Shown here one piece after another: positions 1 to 7,374 of a stretch of DNA of 40,953 bases; within the stretch, counting starts at the first letter, position 1; each line of letters begins with the position of its first letter. Location: positions 1-40,953 of the forward strand of contig DFIS01000057.1 in assembly GCA_002372175.1 (NCBI GenBank), read 5' to 3'. Under the pieces are notes generated by a model. That model saw only the letters and a program-made list of their open reading frames with translations. It made no database searches and had not been told where the DNA came from. This DNA is from Solobacterium sp. UBA3691. GTDB lineage: Bacteria > Bacillota_I > Bacilli_A > Erysipelotrichales > Erysipelotrichaceae. Made by a program: the position numbers and the translations under genes.

Positions 1-24
1 AGAAGTCACTTTGTCAACAATCTG

Positions 25-50
25 AAGTTCATCTTGCGATGAACTTTTTA
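25..50 (+). terminator. Hairpin at window edge, probable plus-strand terminator
   Basis: Perfect 9-bp stem (25-33 with 38-46) with a 4-nt TTGC loop, followed on the plus strand by TTTA and more A/T. It would end a plus-strand gene lying left of the window, convergent with oadB. On the minus strand no T-run follows, so it is a poorer terminator for oadB. Confidence 0.5.
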
Positions 51-57
51 TTATGAC

Positions 58-1179
58 TTATGCGCCGAAGATCTTCAGCATGAAGCCTGCAGCAACTGCA
101 GAGCCGATAACACCGGCAACATTCGGACCCATGGCATGCATCAGCAGGTAGTTGGAAGGATTAGCCTTCTGACCTTCGATCTGCGATACACGGGCAGCCA
201 TCGGTACTGCGGATACACCGGCAGAACCAATCAGCGGGTTGACCTTGCCGCCTGTCAGCTTGTACATCAGCTTGCCAAGCAGCAGACCGCCGATCGTACT
301 GAAGCTGAATGCGATCAGACCAAGAACGATGATCTCGATCGTACGCAGAGTCAGGAACGTTGTCGCAACAGCCTTGGCACCGACAGAGATACCCAGGAAG
401 ATGATGACCGAGTTGGTCAGAGCATTCTGTGCTGTATCACTCAGACGGTCTGTCAGACCTGTTTCCTTCAGCAGGTTGCCGAACATCAGCATACCTACGA
501 GAGGTGCTGTATCCGGAATCAGCAGGACAACGAAGATCGTAACGACGATCGGGAAGATGATCCTCTCGGTCTTGGATACCTGACGTGTCTGCTTCATGAC
601 GACCTTACGCTCTTTCTCTGTTGTCACAAGACGCATCAGAGGGGGCTGGATCATCGGGATCAGAGCCATGTAGGAATATGCCGCAATGGCAATTGCCGGC
701 AGGTAATCCATAGCCAGCTTGGAAGCTGTCAGGATCGCCGTCGGACCGTCAGCACCGCCGATAACACCGATAGAAGCTGCTACATTAGGCTCAAAGCCCA
801 GAACAAGCGCCATCAGGAAGGCGGTAAAGATACCGAACTGCGCACCGGCACCCATGATCAGAGAGGACGGGCTGGCAATCAGCGGTCCGAAGTCAGTCAT
901 GGCACCTGTACCGAGGAATACCAGAGACGGATAGATTCCGTACTCAACACCAAGAGACAGATAATGGATCAGACCATCTGTGATACCCGTACGCGGCAGG
1001 TTAGCCAGTAACATACCGAAAGCGATCGGGATCATCAGCAGCGGCTCATACTTCTTGCCGATACCAAGGTACAGCAGGAAGCAGGCAATCAGGATCATGA
1101 TCAGATAACGCGGATCTGCGAAGATCCCAGCGAAACCGGACTCCTGAAATATCTTAAGAATGACATCTATAATAATCAT
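58..1179 (-). CDS. oadB: Oxaloacetate decarboxylase beta subunit (Na+-translocating membrane subunit)
   Basis: 373-aa polytopic membrane protein. It is the subunit that decarboxylates carboxybiotin and couples this to Na+ export in the OadABG/MmdB family. The sequence shows many hydrophobic helices and the family signature GGADGPTAI near residue 141, whose Asp (D144 here) corresponds to the known Na+/catalytic Asp of the family. The start ATG has TAAGGAG 8 nt upstream. It is the last gene of the oadA-oadG-biotin carrier-oadB operon, 11 nt after the biotin carrier. Methylmalonyl-CoA and glutaconyl-CoA decarboxylases use close homologues of this subunit, but the alpha subunit nearby is of the oxaloacetate decarboxylase/pyruvate carboxylase TIM-barrel type, so oxaloacetate is the likely substrate. 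Confidence 0.93.
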   Translation of the reverse strand: MIIIDVILKIFQESGFAGIFADPRYLIMILIACFLLYLGIGKKYEPLLMIPIAFGMLLANLPRTGITDGLIHYLSLGVEYGIYPSLVFLGTGAMTDFGPLIASPSSLIMGAGAQFGIFTAFLMALVLGFEPNVAASIGVIGGADGPTAILTASKLAMDYLPAIAIAAYSYMALIPMIQPPLMRLVTTEKERKVVMKQTRQVSKTERIIFPIVVTIFVVLLIPDTAPLVGMLMFGNLLKETGLTDRLSDTAQNALTNSVIIFLGISVGAKAVATTFLTLRTIEIIVLGLIAFSFSTIGGLLLGKLMYKLTGGKVNPLIGSAGVSAVPMAARVSQIEGQKANPSNYLLMHAMGPNVAGVIGSAVAAGFMLKIFGA

Positions 1180-1190
1180 ACAGTGTCTCC

Positions 1191-1586
1191 TTACTGGATC
1201 GTTGCCAGAACCTGATCTGTCTGAACGTTAGCTCCTTTTGTGACGGTTACGGAAGTAACTGTACCGCTCTTAGGTGCAGCAATCTCATTCTCCATCTTCA
1301 TTGCTTCAAGAATGAACATGGTATCACCCTCTTTTACGGACTGTCCTGCAGATACCTTGATCTCCAGGATCGTTCCCGGCATCGGGCACTTCACCGGATC
1401 ACCGGCGCCGGCAGGTGCTGCCGCAGGTGCCGGAGCAGCCGCAGGTGCAGGAGCAGCCGCAGGTGCCGGAGCAGCTGCAGGTGCAGCACTGACTGTTTCC
1501 GCAGGTCCTGCATAAACAGCCGTAGCTTCGCCCTTTTCAACCTCTACTTCGTATTTCTTTCCGTTTAATGTAACGATATATTTCAT
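1191..1586 (-). CDS. Biotin carboxyl carrier subunit of oxaloacetate decarboxylase
   Basis: 131-aa biotinyl carrier. An N-terminal segment of about 30 residues is followed by an Ala/Pro-rich flexible linker (about residues 33-60, near-perfect APAPAAA repeats) and a C-terminal biotinyl domain. The biotinylation motif is AMKM at residues 96-99, with K97 the predicted biotin attachment site. It swings carboxybiotin from OadA to OadB. In many bacteria this domain is the C-terminus of OadA; here OadA stops at 461 aa, so the carrier is a separate polypeptide. The start has GAGGGGAAG upstream. It lies 14 nt after oadG and 11 nt before oadB. Confidence 0.92.
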   Translation of the reverse strand: MKYIVTLNGKKYEVEVEKGEATAVYAGPAETVSAAPAAAPAPAAAPAPAAAPAPAAAPAGAGDPVKCPMPGTILEIKVSAGQSVKEGDTMFILEAMKMENEIAAPKSGTVTSVTVTKGANVQTDQVLATIQ

Positions 1587-1600
1587 TTTAACTTCCCCTC

Positions 1601-1948
1601 TCAGGCTACTGCCTTGATTGACCTGAAGATGAGCTGATCCAGAGGGATCTTTGTCTCATCACTGATGATCGCCATGATGCAGGCAGCGGTCTTTTCATCA
1701 ACACCGTACAGTGCGATCTCACCGCCGTATGTCTGCGGTTCCTTCTCTTCCTTAACAGCAGGTTCAGCAGCCTTTGTAACAGCAGGTGCCGGTACCGGCT
1801 GAACTGCCTTGCCTTCAATAGCGGAAACGACCTTGTTTACAACAGCCAGAATTCCCCACAGAAGCACAAGCATCAGGAAGACGACCAGGAAACCGGATAA
1901 GGCAATCATTAATGCCTGACCGATAGTTAACGACTGGCCCGCAAACAT
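1601..1948 (-). CDS. oadG: Oxaloacetate decarboxylase gamma chain (OadG family)
   Basis: 115-aa protein with one strongly hydrophobic N-terminal helix (about residues 8-38), then a linker rich in Ala, Pro, Lys and Glu and a short C-terminal domain. OadG anchors the alpha subunit to the membrane beta subunit and helps assembly. Size, topology and position between oadA and the biotin carrier support the call; sequence conservation in this family is weak. The ATG directly follows the TAA of oadA (TAAATG), with AAGGAGG inside the oadA tail, so translation is probably coupled. Confidence 0.8.
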   Translation of the reverse strand: MFAGQSLTIGQALMIALSGFLVVFLMLVLLWGILAVVNKVVSAIEGKAVQPVPAPAVTKAAEPAVKEEKEPQTYGGEIALYGVDEKTAACIMAIISDETKIPLDQLIFRSIKAVA

Positions 1949-3334
1949 TTACTTAGCCTCCTTGATCGTATAAGAGACCTTCAGAGCTTTCTTCTCCTGA
2001 CGTTCCTTCAGGAATGCCTCAGCCTGCTGCGGGAAGGCAACATAGCTCAGTACATCCTCTTCACTTTCTGCCAGATCACCGAGGTATGCCTTGGCACCCG
2101 GGATCTCAGGCTCGATCGTATCATCATAACGGCCCTCGAAAGGCTTCTCATCACCAAGTGCCTTCTCCATCAGTTCAGCAGAGATCGGCGCCGGAGATTT
2201 ACCGTACTCACCGCGGCAGTAAGACTTGATCTCTTTGGAGACCAGCTTGTAGCGCTCACCTGTCAGCACGTTGGTAACAGCCTGTGTACCAACCATCTGG
2301 CTCATCGGTGTAACCAGCGGCGGATAACCCATGTCTTCACGGACACGCGGTGTTTCCTCAAGAACCTCATCCAGTCTGTCAAGCTTGTCAACAGCTGTCA
2401 GCTGAGAGATCAGATTCGACAGCATACCGCCGGGGATCTGATAGTTCAGGGCATCGATCTTCGTTGTCAGAACGGACGGATTCAGACCGCCTTCCTTCAG
2501 GAATCTTGCCTGTACAGGTTTGAAGTGATCATTGATCTTCTGGCATACCTTCAGATCAACACCGCTGTCATATCCCATCTCATTCAGAGTATAGATCAGG
2601 GACTCTGTAGACGGATGCGAAGTACCTCCGGAGAAAATGGAGATCGCTGTATCAACGCCGGCTGCACCGGCTTCGATCGCCTTGAGCAGTGTCATCGGGC
2701 CAAGACCTGTTGTGCTGTGTGAATGCACAAAGATCGGCAGATTAACTTCTTTCTTTAATGCACTGACAAGATCATAGCAGACCTGAGGACTCATAATACC
2801 TGCCATATCCTTGATGCAGAGAGAATTGCATCCCATGCCCTCAAGGGTCTTGCCGAGAGCTACATAACTTTCAAATGTATGAATAGGACTGATCGTATAG
2901 CAGATCGTTCCCTGCGCATGACCGCCGGCCTTCAGACACTCATCGATAGCTGTAGCCATGTTCTGCGGGTCATTCAGAGCGTCAAAGATACGGATAATAT
3001 CAATACCGTTCTCGACAGACTTACGCACAAAAGCACGTACTGTATCATCAGAGTAATGTCTGTAGCCCAGGATGTTCTGTCCCCTCAGAAGCATCTGCAG
3101 CTTGGTCTTCTTTACTTTGGACCTGATAAAACGAAGCCGGTCCCACGGATCCTCATCAAGGTAACGGAGACAGGAGTCAAATGTTGCACCTCCCCATACC
3201 TCCAGGGAATAATATCCCGCCTCATCCATTGTCTCGAGAATATCCTCGAAATCTGAACGGGGCATACGGGTCGCAATCAAAGACTGGTTGGCGTCACGAA
3301 GTACTACTTCCGTGATCTTTACTTGTTTGCTCAT
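1949..3334 (-). CDS. oadA: Oxaloacetate decarboxylase alpha subunit (carboxyltransferase)
   Basis: 461-aa carboxyltransferase that moves CO2 from oxaloacetate to biotin, giving pyruvate. It has the HMGL-like TIM barrel with the LRDANQS metal/substrate motif (D14), the CIKDMAG motif (K175, D176) and the metal ligands in HSH (H204, H206), followed by the PYC/OADA conserved domain. It lacks the C-terminal biotinyl domain found in ~600-residue OadA proteins; that function is on the separate carrier gene. The start has AAGGAGGG 8 nt upstream. It is the first gene of the operon, preceded by an extended -10 promoter and a dyad. A pyruvate carboxylase B-subunit role is possible, but the adjacent oadB and oadG argue for the membrane pump. 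Confidence 0.92.
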   Translation of the reverse strand: MSKQVKITEVVLRDANQSLIATRMPRSDFEDILETMDEAGYYSLEVWGGATFDSCLRYLDEDPWDRLRFIRSKVKKTKLQMLLRGQNILGYRHYSDDTVRAFVRKSVENGIDIIRIFDALNDPQNMATAIDECLKAGGHAQGTICYTISPIHTFESYVALGKTLEGMGCNSLCIKDMAGIMSPQVCYDLVSALKKEVNLPIFVHSHSTTGLGPMTLLKAIEAGAAGVDTAISIFSGGTSHPSTESLIYTLNEMGYDSGVDLKVCQKINDHFKPVQARFLKEGGLNPSVLTTKIDALNYQIPGGMLSNLISQLTAVDKLDRLDEVLEETPRVREDMGYPPLVTPMSQMVGTQAVTNVLTGERYKLVSKEIKSYCRGEYGKSPAPISAELMEKALGDEKPFEGRYDDTIEPEIPGAKAYLGDLAESEEDVLSYVAFPQQAEAFLKERQEKKALKVSYTIKEAK

Positions 3335-3374
3335 TCAGTTTCCCTCCTTCTTGCTGAAAACAAAATTCCCCCCT

Positions 3375-3403
3375 AATATAACACATAATTTTTATGTTTT
3401 GTT
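3375..3403 (-). promoter_or_regulatory. Promoter and operator-like dyad upstream of oadA
   Basis: Minus-strand extended -10 (TGT then TATATT, hexamer at 3375-3380) with a weak -35 (AACAAA, 3398-3403). The spacer contains an inverted repeat, ACATAA-TTT-TTATGT at 3383-3397, well placed for a repressor. The regulator is unknown. Confidence 0.5.
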
Positions 3404-3415
3404 ACATTGTTCACG

Positions 3416-3450
3416 AAAAAAAGCGACATTCAGAAATTGTCTGCCGCTTT
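3416..3450 (-). terminator. Terminator downstream of ispD transcription unit
   Basis: On the minus strand AAAGC...GACA pairs with TGTC-GCTTT (4-nt bulge), followed by a run of seven T. It lies between ispD and the oadA promoter, separating the two units. Confidence 0.5.
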
Positions 3451-3525
3451 GATAATTTCTCTATTATTTATGATAATTTCGTTATCATTATCGCAAATAT
3501 TCTCTTATATATTATCAAGGTTTTA
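3451..3525. promoter_or_regulatory. AT-rich region with four GATAAT/ATTATC elements
   Basis: GATAAT occurs at 3451 and 3472, and its complement ATTATC at 3487 and 3511. The middle pair forms a perfect stem, ATGATAA at 3470-3476 with TTATCAT at 3482-3488. It lies 3' of ispD and about 140 nt upstream of the oadA start. Function unknown; it could be an operator cluster or simple AT-rich sequence. Confidence 0.3.
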
Positions 3526-4161
3526 TTATAAGTCTTCCGGCGTTGTCAGCTTGATATTCCGGTATTCCCCTTCAACTACCCTGATCTTTATATCGGAGAA
3601 GTGCTCCACCAGATCACAGTCATCGGTTCCTGTATACCCGTCACGTCGTGCTTTTTCCATGCATGCACACAGCAGTTTGGTACAGAAGCACTGCGGTGTC
3701 TGTGCCGCATACAGTAAGCTTCTCGGTATCGTCTCCTGAATATATCCGTTCCTGACGATCTTGATCGTATCCTTGACCGGGATCATCGGGCATACTGCAT
3801 CATCCTCCTGCAGTGCCTGCTTCAGCCTCTGCAGCAGATCCTCCGAAAGATACGGCCTGGCACCGTCATGAACCATGACATATGCCTCTTTTACCAGCGC
3901 AAGACCATTGGCTACACTCTGCTGTCTGGTACTGCCGCCCTCCGCAAGGATGATCTTACCGGCAGCCTCACCGATGATCTCTCTGTAATCTGCGGTATTT
4001 GTCACAATGATGATATGCGCACAGTCGTCATCCTGATCAAATACATGTACGGTCTTCTCAAGGACCGTTTCCCCGTCCGGACGGTAGTAGACCTTGTTAT
4101 ACCCAAGGCCCATGCGGCTGCCGCTGCCGGCCGCCACGATCACTGCATCATACTTCATCAT
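3526..4161 (-). CDS. ispD: 2-C-methyl-D-erythritol 4-phosphate cytidylyltransferase
   Basis: 211-aa nucleotidyltransferase of the MEP isoprenoid pathway; it makes CDP-methylerythritol from MEP and CTP. Visible motifs: N-terminal AAGSGSRMG nucleotide loop (about residues 11-19), GGSTRQQSV, VHDGARP, PVKDTIK, TPQCF, TDDCDLVE and the C-terminal NIKLTTPEDL. The related ribitol-5-phosphate cytidylyltransferase (TarI) shares the fold, but the PEDL ending and the TDD.dLVE segment fit IspD better. It begins ATGATG with no clear Shine-Dalgarno, 2 nt after the stop of the upstream membrane protein gene, so it is probably translationally coupled. It is slightly shorter than the usual ~230 aa. Confidence 0.85.
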   Translation of the reverse strand: MMKYDAVIVAAGSGSRMGLGYNKVYYRPDGETVLEKTVHVFDQDDDCAHIIIVTNTADYREIIGEAAGKIILAEGGSTRQQSVANGLALVKEAYVMVHDGARPYLSEDLLQRLKQALQEDDAVCPMIPVKDTIKIVRNGYIQETIPRSLLYAAQTPQCFCTKLLCACMEKARRDGYTGTDDCDLVEHFSDIKIRVVEGEYRNIKLTTPEDL

Positions 4162-4163
4162 GG

Positions 4164-4661
4164 CTATCCGATCAGGGAACCAATCAGTCCGTACGAGAAA
4201 AGCGTCATGATCACTGCCGCCAGGAATACACCGATCAGGATCGATATGCTTGCACGCTTCAGATCCATGTCAAACAGTGCCGCCACAAGACTGCCTGTCC
4301 AGGCTCCTGTACCGGGCAGCGGGATACCGACAAACAGGGTCAGACCCCAGAAACCGTACTTATCGATCTTCGGCTTGTTTTTCGCTGCTTTTTCTTCCAG
4401 CCATACTGCCACCCTGCTCAGATGGTGATCCGCCATCCAGTGGATGATCTTCTTGATCAGCAGCAGAATAAACGGAATCGGAATGATATTGCCGATCACA
4501 CAGATCAGTACAGCTCTCCACATCGGCAGACCCAGCAGCTTCGCCAGTACAAGACCTCCGCGTTCTTCGATCAGCGGTAACATGCTTACAATGAACACCG
4601 ACAGTTCAGGCGAGATATGCTGACCGATCGTATTCATAAACCACTGTATAAAACTGTTCAT
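4164..4661 (-). CDS. Small multidrug export-type membrane protein (COG2426 family)
   Basis: 165-aa membrane protein with about four hydrophobic segments. The signatures PLIEERGG near residue 29 and GIPLPGTGAWTGSLVA near residue 112 are typical of the small multidrug export family (Pfam Sm_multidrug_ex). Despite the family name, transport has hardly been shown for it, so the substrate is unknown. GGAG lies 8 nt upstream of the ATG. It is placed between the FAD oxidoreductase gene (20-nt gap) and ispD (2-nt gap), so the three are likely one transcript. Confidence 0.8.
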   Translation of the reverse strand: MNSFIQWFMNTIGQHISPELSVFIVSMLPLIEERGGLVLAKLLGLPMWRAVLICVIGNIIPIPFILLLIKKIIHWMADHHLSRVAVWLEEKAAKNKPKIDKYGFWGLTLFVGIPLPGTGAWTGSLVAALFDMDLKRASISILIGVFLAAVIMTLFSYGLIGSLIG

Positions 4662-4680
4662 ATTCTATCTCCAAACCACT

Positions 4681-6261
4681 TCACTTTATCACATGCCCGA
4701 AAGAGTCCGCAACCGCATATCTTTTCAGCAGATTCTCTGCCTGCCGTATGCCGTCGACTGCCGAAGAGACGATACCTCCGGCATATCCGGCACCTTCCCC
4801 GCAGGGATAAAGGCCCGCGCATTCCGCACTCATGCCGTCCATACCCCGCAGGATGCGGATCGGTGAACTGGAACGGGATTCCAGACCGATCATGATACCG
4901 TGATCCGCAAAGCCATGGATCTGCCTGTCAAAACGCAGGAAGGCCTCTGCCAGTGATGCATTCTGCTCATCGCTGAAGAACGCACTCATGTCCCGGTATG
5001 CCGTATCCAGCGGATAGGATGAAGGGATCACTGCCTGCTTTGATATCTTTCTGTCCAGGTAGTCCCTGATATTCTGTACGGGTGCCGTATACCCGTCAAT
5101 ATAAGCCTGTGTTTCCAGCTTCTTCTGATACCGGAAGCCATCCAGCGGATGCCCGCTGTCAAAGTCTCTGCGGAAGACCTGAACGAGGATCGCACTGTTG
5201 GCATTCTTTCCGTCTCTGGCCGCATAGCTCATACCGTTAACGACCATGGTCTCCGGTTCCGACATCGAAGGAATCACGATCCCTCCCGGACACATGCAGA
5301 AGGAATACACACCGCGGCCGACGGATGATGTATGCGTCAGGCGGTAGCTGGCTGCCGGCAGATCATATTCGCCATAGTGTATGCCGTACTGGTTGCGGTC
5401 GATCATCTGCTGCGGATGTTCCACCCGTACACCTAGCGCAAAATCCTTCTGTACGATTGCGATCTTCTGCGCCAGCAGCTGTGTATATGTCTCCTTGGCG
5501 CTGTGTCCCGTACAAAGCAGCAGATCCTGACAGGGTATCTCTCCCCTTGATGTCTGCACACTGTGCAGCTTTCCTGCCTCTGTATACAGGCGCTCCAGTC
5601 TTGTCTCAAAGCGGATCTCACCGCCGAGCCGGCATACCTTCTCACGGATATTTCTGACGATCTTCTGCAGAACATCGGTGCCGATATGCGGCATAGCCTG
5701 CCAGGCGATCTCCGGATCAGCACCGGCTTCGATCAGTTCTTCCATGACCTTCTGCACACGCAGATCCTTACTGCGGGCTGTCAGCTTGCCGTCGGAAAAC
5801 GTACCGGCACCGCCTTCACCATACTGGATATTGCTTTCGGGATCGAGAATACCATCCCGGAAGAATCTCTCGACATCTTTTGTGCGCTGCTCCACCGGCC
5901 GTCCGCGTTCGATCACGATCGGTCTGTATCCGCACTCTGCCAGGATCAGAGCCGCAAACATACCGGAAGGCCCAAAGCCTGCGATTACCGGTCTCTCATC
6001 CGGCAGCCTGCACGGTTTCGGCATCTCATACACCTTCGGCTCTCCCGCCTCCACATCCCGGCGCCGCAGATATACCGATTCATTCCTGACCTTTGCATAT
6101 ACGCTGTATACATGGACTAGTTCATCATGTCTTGCATCGAGCGAACACCTGTCTATGGTATAGGAAAGAATATCCTCCGGCCGGCAGTGCAGTTTTGACG
6201 CTATTTCCTCCCTGCTAAACTCTCTGTTCACAGGACATTTAATCTGACTGATCTTAAGCAT
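4681..6261 (-). CDS. NAD(P)/FAD-dependent oxidoreductase (COG2509-type)
   Basis: 526-aa flavoprotein. An N-terminal segment of about 90 residues precedes the FAD-binding GFGPSG motif (residues 95-100, within PVIAGFGPSGMFAALIL), followed by the ERG dinucleotide strand end and the family signature GEGGAGTFSDGKLT. A C-terminal YPCGEGAGYAGGI motif contacts FAD. The family is widespread in Firmicutes and annotated as uncharacterised FAD-dependent dehydrogenase; no substrate can be assigned. The ribosome binding site is weak (AGATATAGG). It is the first gene of the unit with the exporter and ispD, just downstream of the terminator of the preceding unit. Confidence 0.82.
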   Translation of the reverse strand: MLKISQIKCPVNREFSREEIASKLHCRPEDILSYTIDRCSLDARHDELVHVYSVYAKVRNESVYLRRRDVEAGEPKVYEMPKPCRLPDERPVIAGFGPSGMFAALILAECGYRPIVIERGRPVEQRTKDVERFFRDGILDPESNIQYGEGGAGTFSDGKLTARSKDLRVQKVMEELIEAGADPEIAWQAMPHIGTDVLQKIVRNIREKVCRLGGEIRFETRLERLYTEAGKLHSVQTSRGEIPCQDLLLCTGHSAKETYTQLLAQKIAIVQKDFALGVRVEHPQQMIDRNQYGIHYGEYDLPAASYRLTHTSSVGRGVYSFCMCPGGIVIPSMSEPETMVVNGMSYAARDGKNANSAILVQVFRRDFDSGHPLDGFRYQKKLETQAYIDGYTAPVQNIRDYLDRKISKQAVIPSSYPLDTAYRDMSAFFSDEQNASLAEAFLRFDRQIHGFADHGIMIGLESRSSSPIRILRGMDGMSAECAGLYPCGEGAGYAGGIVSSAVDGIRQAENLLKRYAVADSFGHVIK

Positions 6262-6272
6262 ACCTATATCTT

Positions 6273-6302
6273 AAAGAAAAATGACGGTATGTACCATCAT
6301 TT
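6273..6302 (-). terminator. Intrinsic terminator after the zinc-ribbon gene
   Basis: Minus-strand stem AAATGATGGT / ACCGTCATTT (10 bp with one G-T pair), 4-nt loop, followed by TTCTTT. It ends the merR-elaA-zinc ribbon unit just before the FAD oxidoreductase gene. Confidence 0.7.
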
Positions 6303-6307
6303 CTGTC

Positions 6308-6538
6308 TTATCTTTCTCTATAACCTGTTTCATCCGGATCATACGCAAAGGTGATCTGCCGGCAGTTCCTGCAGATATATCCCGGAAACAGATACGCACC
6401 AAAGAGGTGATTTGCCAGCAGGATCTCCCCTTCTTTCGGCAGTAAGGAAAGCTTATGTCTGCGCTTTACCCAGGCAGCCATGCGTTCTCCCTGAACATAG
6501 CCGCTTTCCATCTCTTTTCCGCATACCGGACATTTCAC
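6308..6538 (-). CDS. Small zinc-ribbon protein
   Basis: 76-aa protein with two Cys pairs, CPVCGKEME at the N-terminus and CRNCR near residue 56, spaced as in a zinc ribbon. It resembles the PF20097-type domain (CPxCGkeM...W...C..C), whose function is unknown. The start is GTG: its bases overlap the TGA stop of the acetyltransferase gene (GTGA), and GAGGAAA lies 8 nt upstream inside that gene, which indicates translational coupling. A later ATG would remove the first zinc knuckle. Confidence 0.78.
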   Translation of the reverse strand: MKCPVCGKEMESGYVQGERMAAWVKRRHKLSLLPKEGEILLANHLFGAYLFPGYICRNCRQITFAYDPDETGYRER

Positions 6539-6969
6539 AGGCGTTTCCTCATCTCCACATGGGGTATGCCGTCTTCGTCAAATTCATCGGAAGTTACCGC
6601 AAAGCCTGCTCTTTCATAGAACGGAACCGCGTATGTCTGTGCTTCCACACGGATACCCTGATATCCGCGTTCTCTGATCTCATCGGACGCATATCCCAGC
6701 AGGATACTGCCGATGCCCCTGCGTCTGTAGCGGGAAAGCACTCTGCCGATCTGGGCGATCCCCTCCTCACTGCCGGGGAACCAGCGCAGATAGGCACAGA
6801 TCACACCATCATCATCGATCATGAACAGATGCCTGCTCAGCGGATCAACACCGTCCACGTCCTGGTATACACAGTTCTGTTCAACCACGAAGACCTCACT
6901 GCGAAAACGCAGGATCTCATAGAGTTCCCACACTGTCAGCTCTTCAAAACCTTTTGTCACATATTTCAT
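6535..6969 (-). CDS. GNAT N-acetyltransferase, ElaA-like
   Basis: 144-aa acetyl-CoA-dependent transferase. The FRSEVFVVEQNCVYQDVDGVD segment is the ElaA signature, and GRVLSRYRRRGIGSILL carries the R/Q-x-x-G-x-G/A acetyl-CoA loop (residues about 89-97). The C-terminal VPFYERAGF is the usual GNAT motif B. The acceptor substrate of ElaA proteins is not established. It starts 7 nt after the merR stop without a strong Shine-Dalgarno; a TATAAT-like hexamer lies just ahead but may be chance. It overlaps the zinc-ribbon gene by 4 nt. Confidence 0.85.
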   Translation of the reverse strand: MKYVTKGFEELTVWELYEILRFRSEVFVVEQNCVYQDVDGVDPLSRHLFMIDDDGVICAYLRWFPGSEEGIAQIGRVLSRYRRRGIGSILLGYASDEIRERGYQGIRVEAQTYAVPFYERAGFAVTSDEFDEDGIPHVEMRKRL

Positions 6970-6976
6970 ACAGGTA

Positions 6977-7318
6977 TTATACCGTATTCTGCAGCAGTTC
7001 TTCCGTATTTCGTATCATCTGTTCCAGTTTTTGTTTCTCATCCTTCATCCGCAGTACAGCCGACTTCAGGATATCTGTTTCCGGATATTCTCCGTCCAGA
7101 CATGCGCGGATCTCCTTCAGTGTCAGTCCTGCCTCTTTATAGGATATGATCCTTCTCAGCCTTGCGATCCCCTGTTCATCATAGATCTTGGCAGACTGCG
7201 TGCCCTGTCTCTGATACGGTCTTACAAGGTCCAGATGATCATAGTAAAACAGGGTCTTCCTGGTGATACCCAGAAGTACACATACCTCTCTGACCGTGTA
7301 TAACCCTGTTTCCTTCAT
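6977..7318 (-). CDS. MerR-family transcriptional regulator
   Basis: 113-aa regulator. The N-terminal winged helix-turn-helix is clear (YTVREVCVLLGITRKTLFYYDHLDLVRP, about residues 7-34), with the second-wing residues GTQSAKIYDEQGIARLRRI, and then a coiled-coil dimerisation helix (about 72-110). No Cys-based metal site or large effector domain is present, so the inducer is unknown. No Shine-Dalgarno is visible; a perfect TTGACA lies 28-33 nt upstream of the ATG. It probably controls itself and the acetyltransferase and zinc-ribbon genes that follow directly. Confidence 0.88.
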   Translation of the reverse strand: MKETGLYTVREVCVLLGITRKTLFYYDHLDLVRPYQRQGTQSAKIYDEQGIARLRRIISYKEAGLTLKEIRACLDGEYPETDILKSAVLRMKDEKQKLEQMIRNTEELLQNTV

Positions 7319-7320
7319 CA

Positions 7321-7349
7321 GGCATATCGTAAAGGGATATCACTGTCAA
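7321..7349 (-). promoter_or_regulatory. Putative merR promoter
   Basis: Minus strand: TTGACA (7344-7349), 17-nt spacer, then TATGCC (7321-7326), a poor -10. The -10 ends only 2 nt before the ATG, so a transcript from it would be essentially leaderless. Confidence 0.4.
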
Positions 7350-7374
7350 AGATATGCCCAAGATCTTTCCGGAA

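Noticed and set aside
1410..1490. Tandem DNA repeat of about 18 bp
   Set aside because: It simply encodes the Ala/Pro linker of the biotin carrier; low-complexity coding sequence, not a mobile or CRISPR repeat.
6970..6985. TATAAT-like hexamer before the ElaA-type gene
   Set aside because: It lies within the end of merR and has no -35 or TGn extension; probably chance, since the genes are 7 nt apart.
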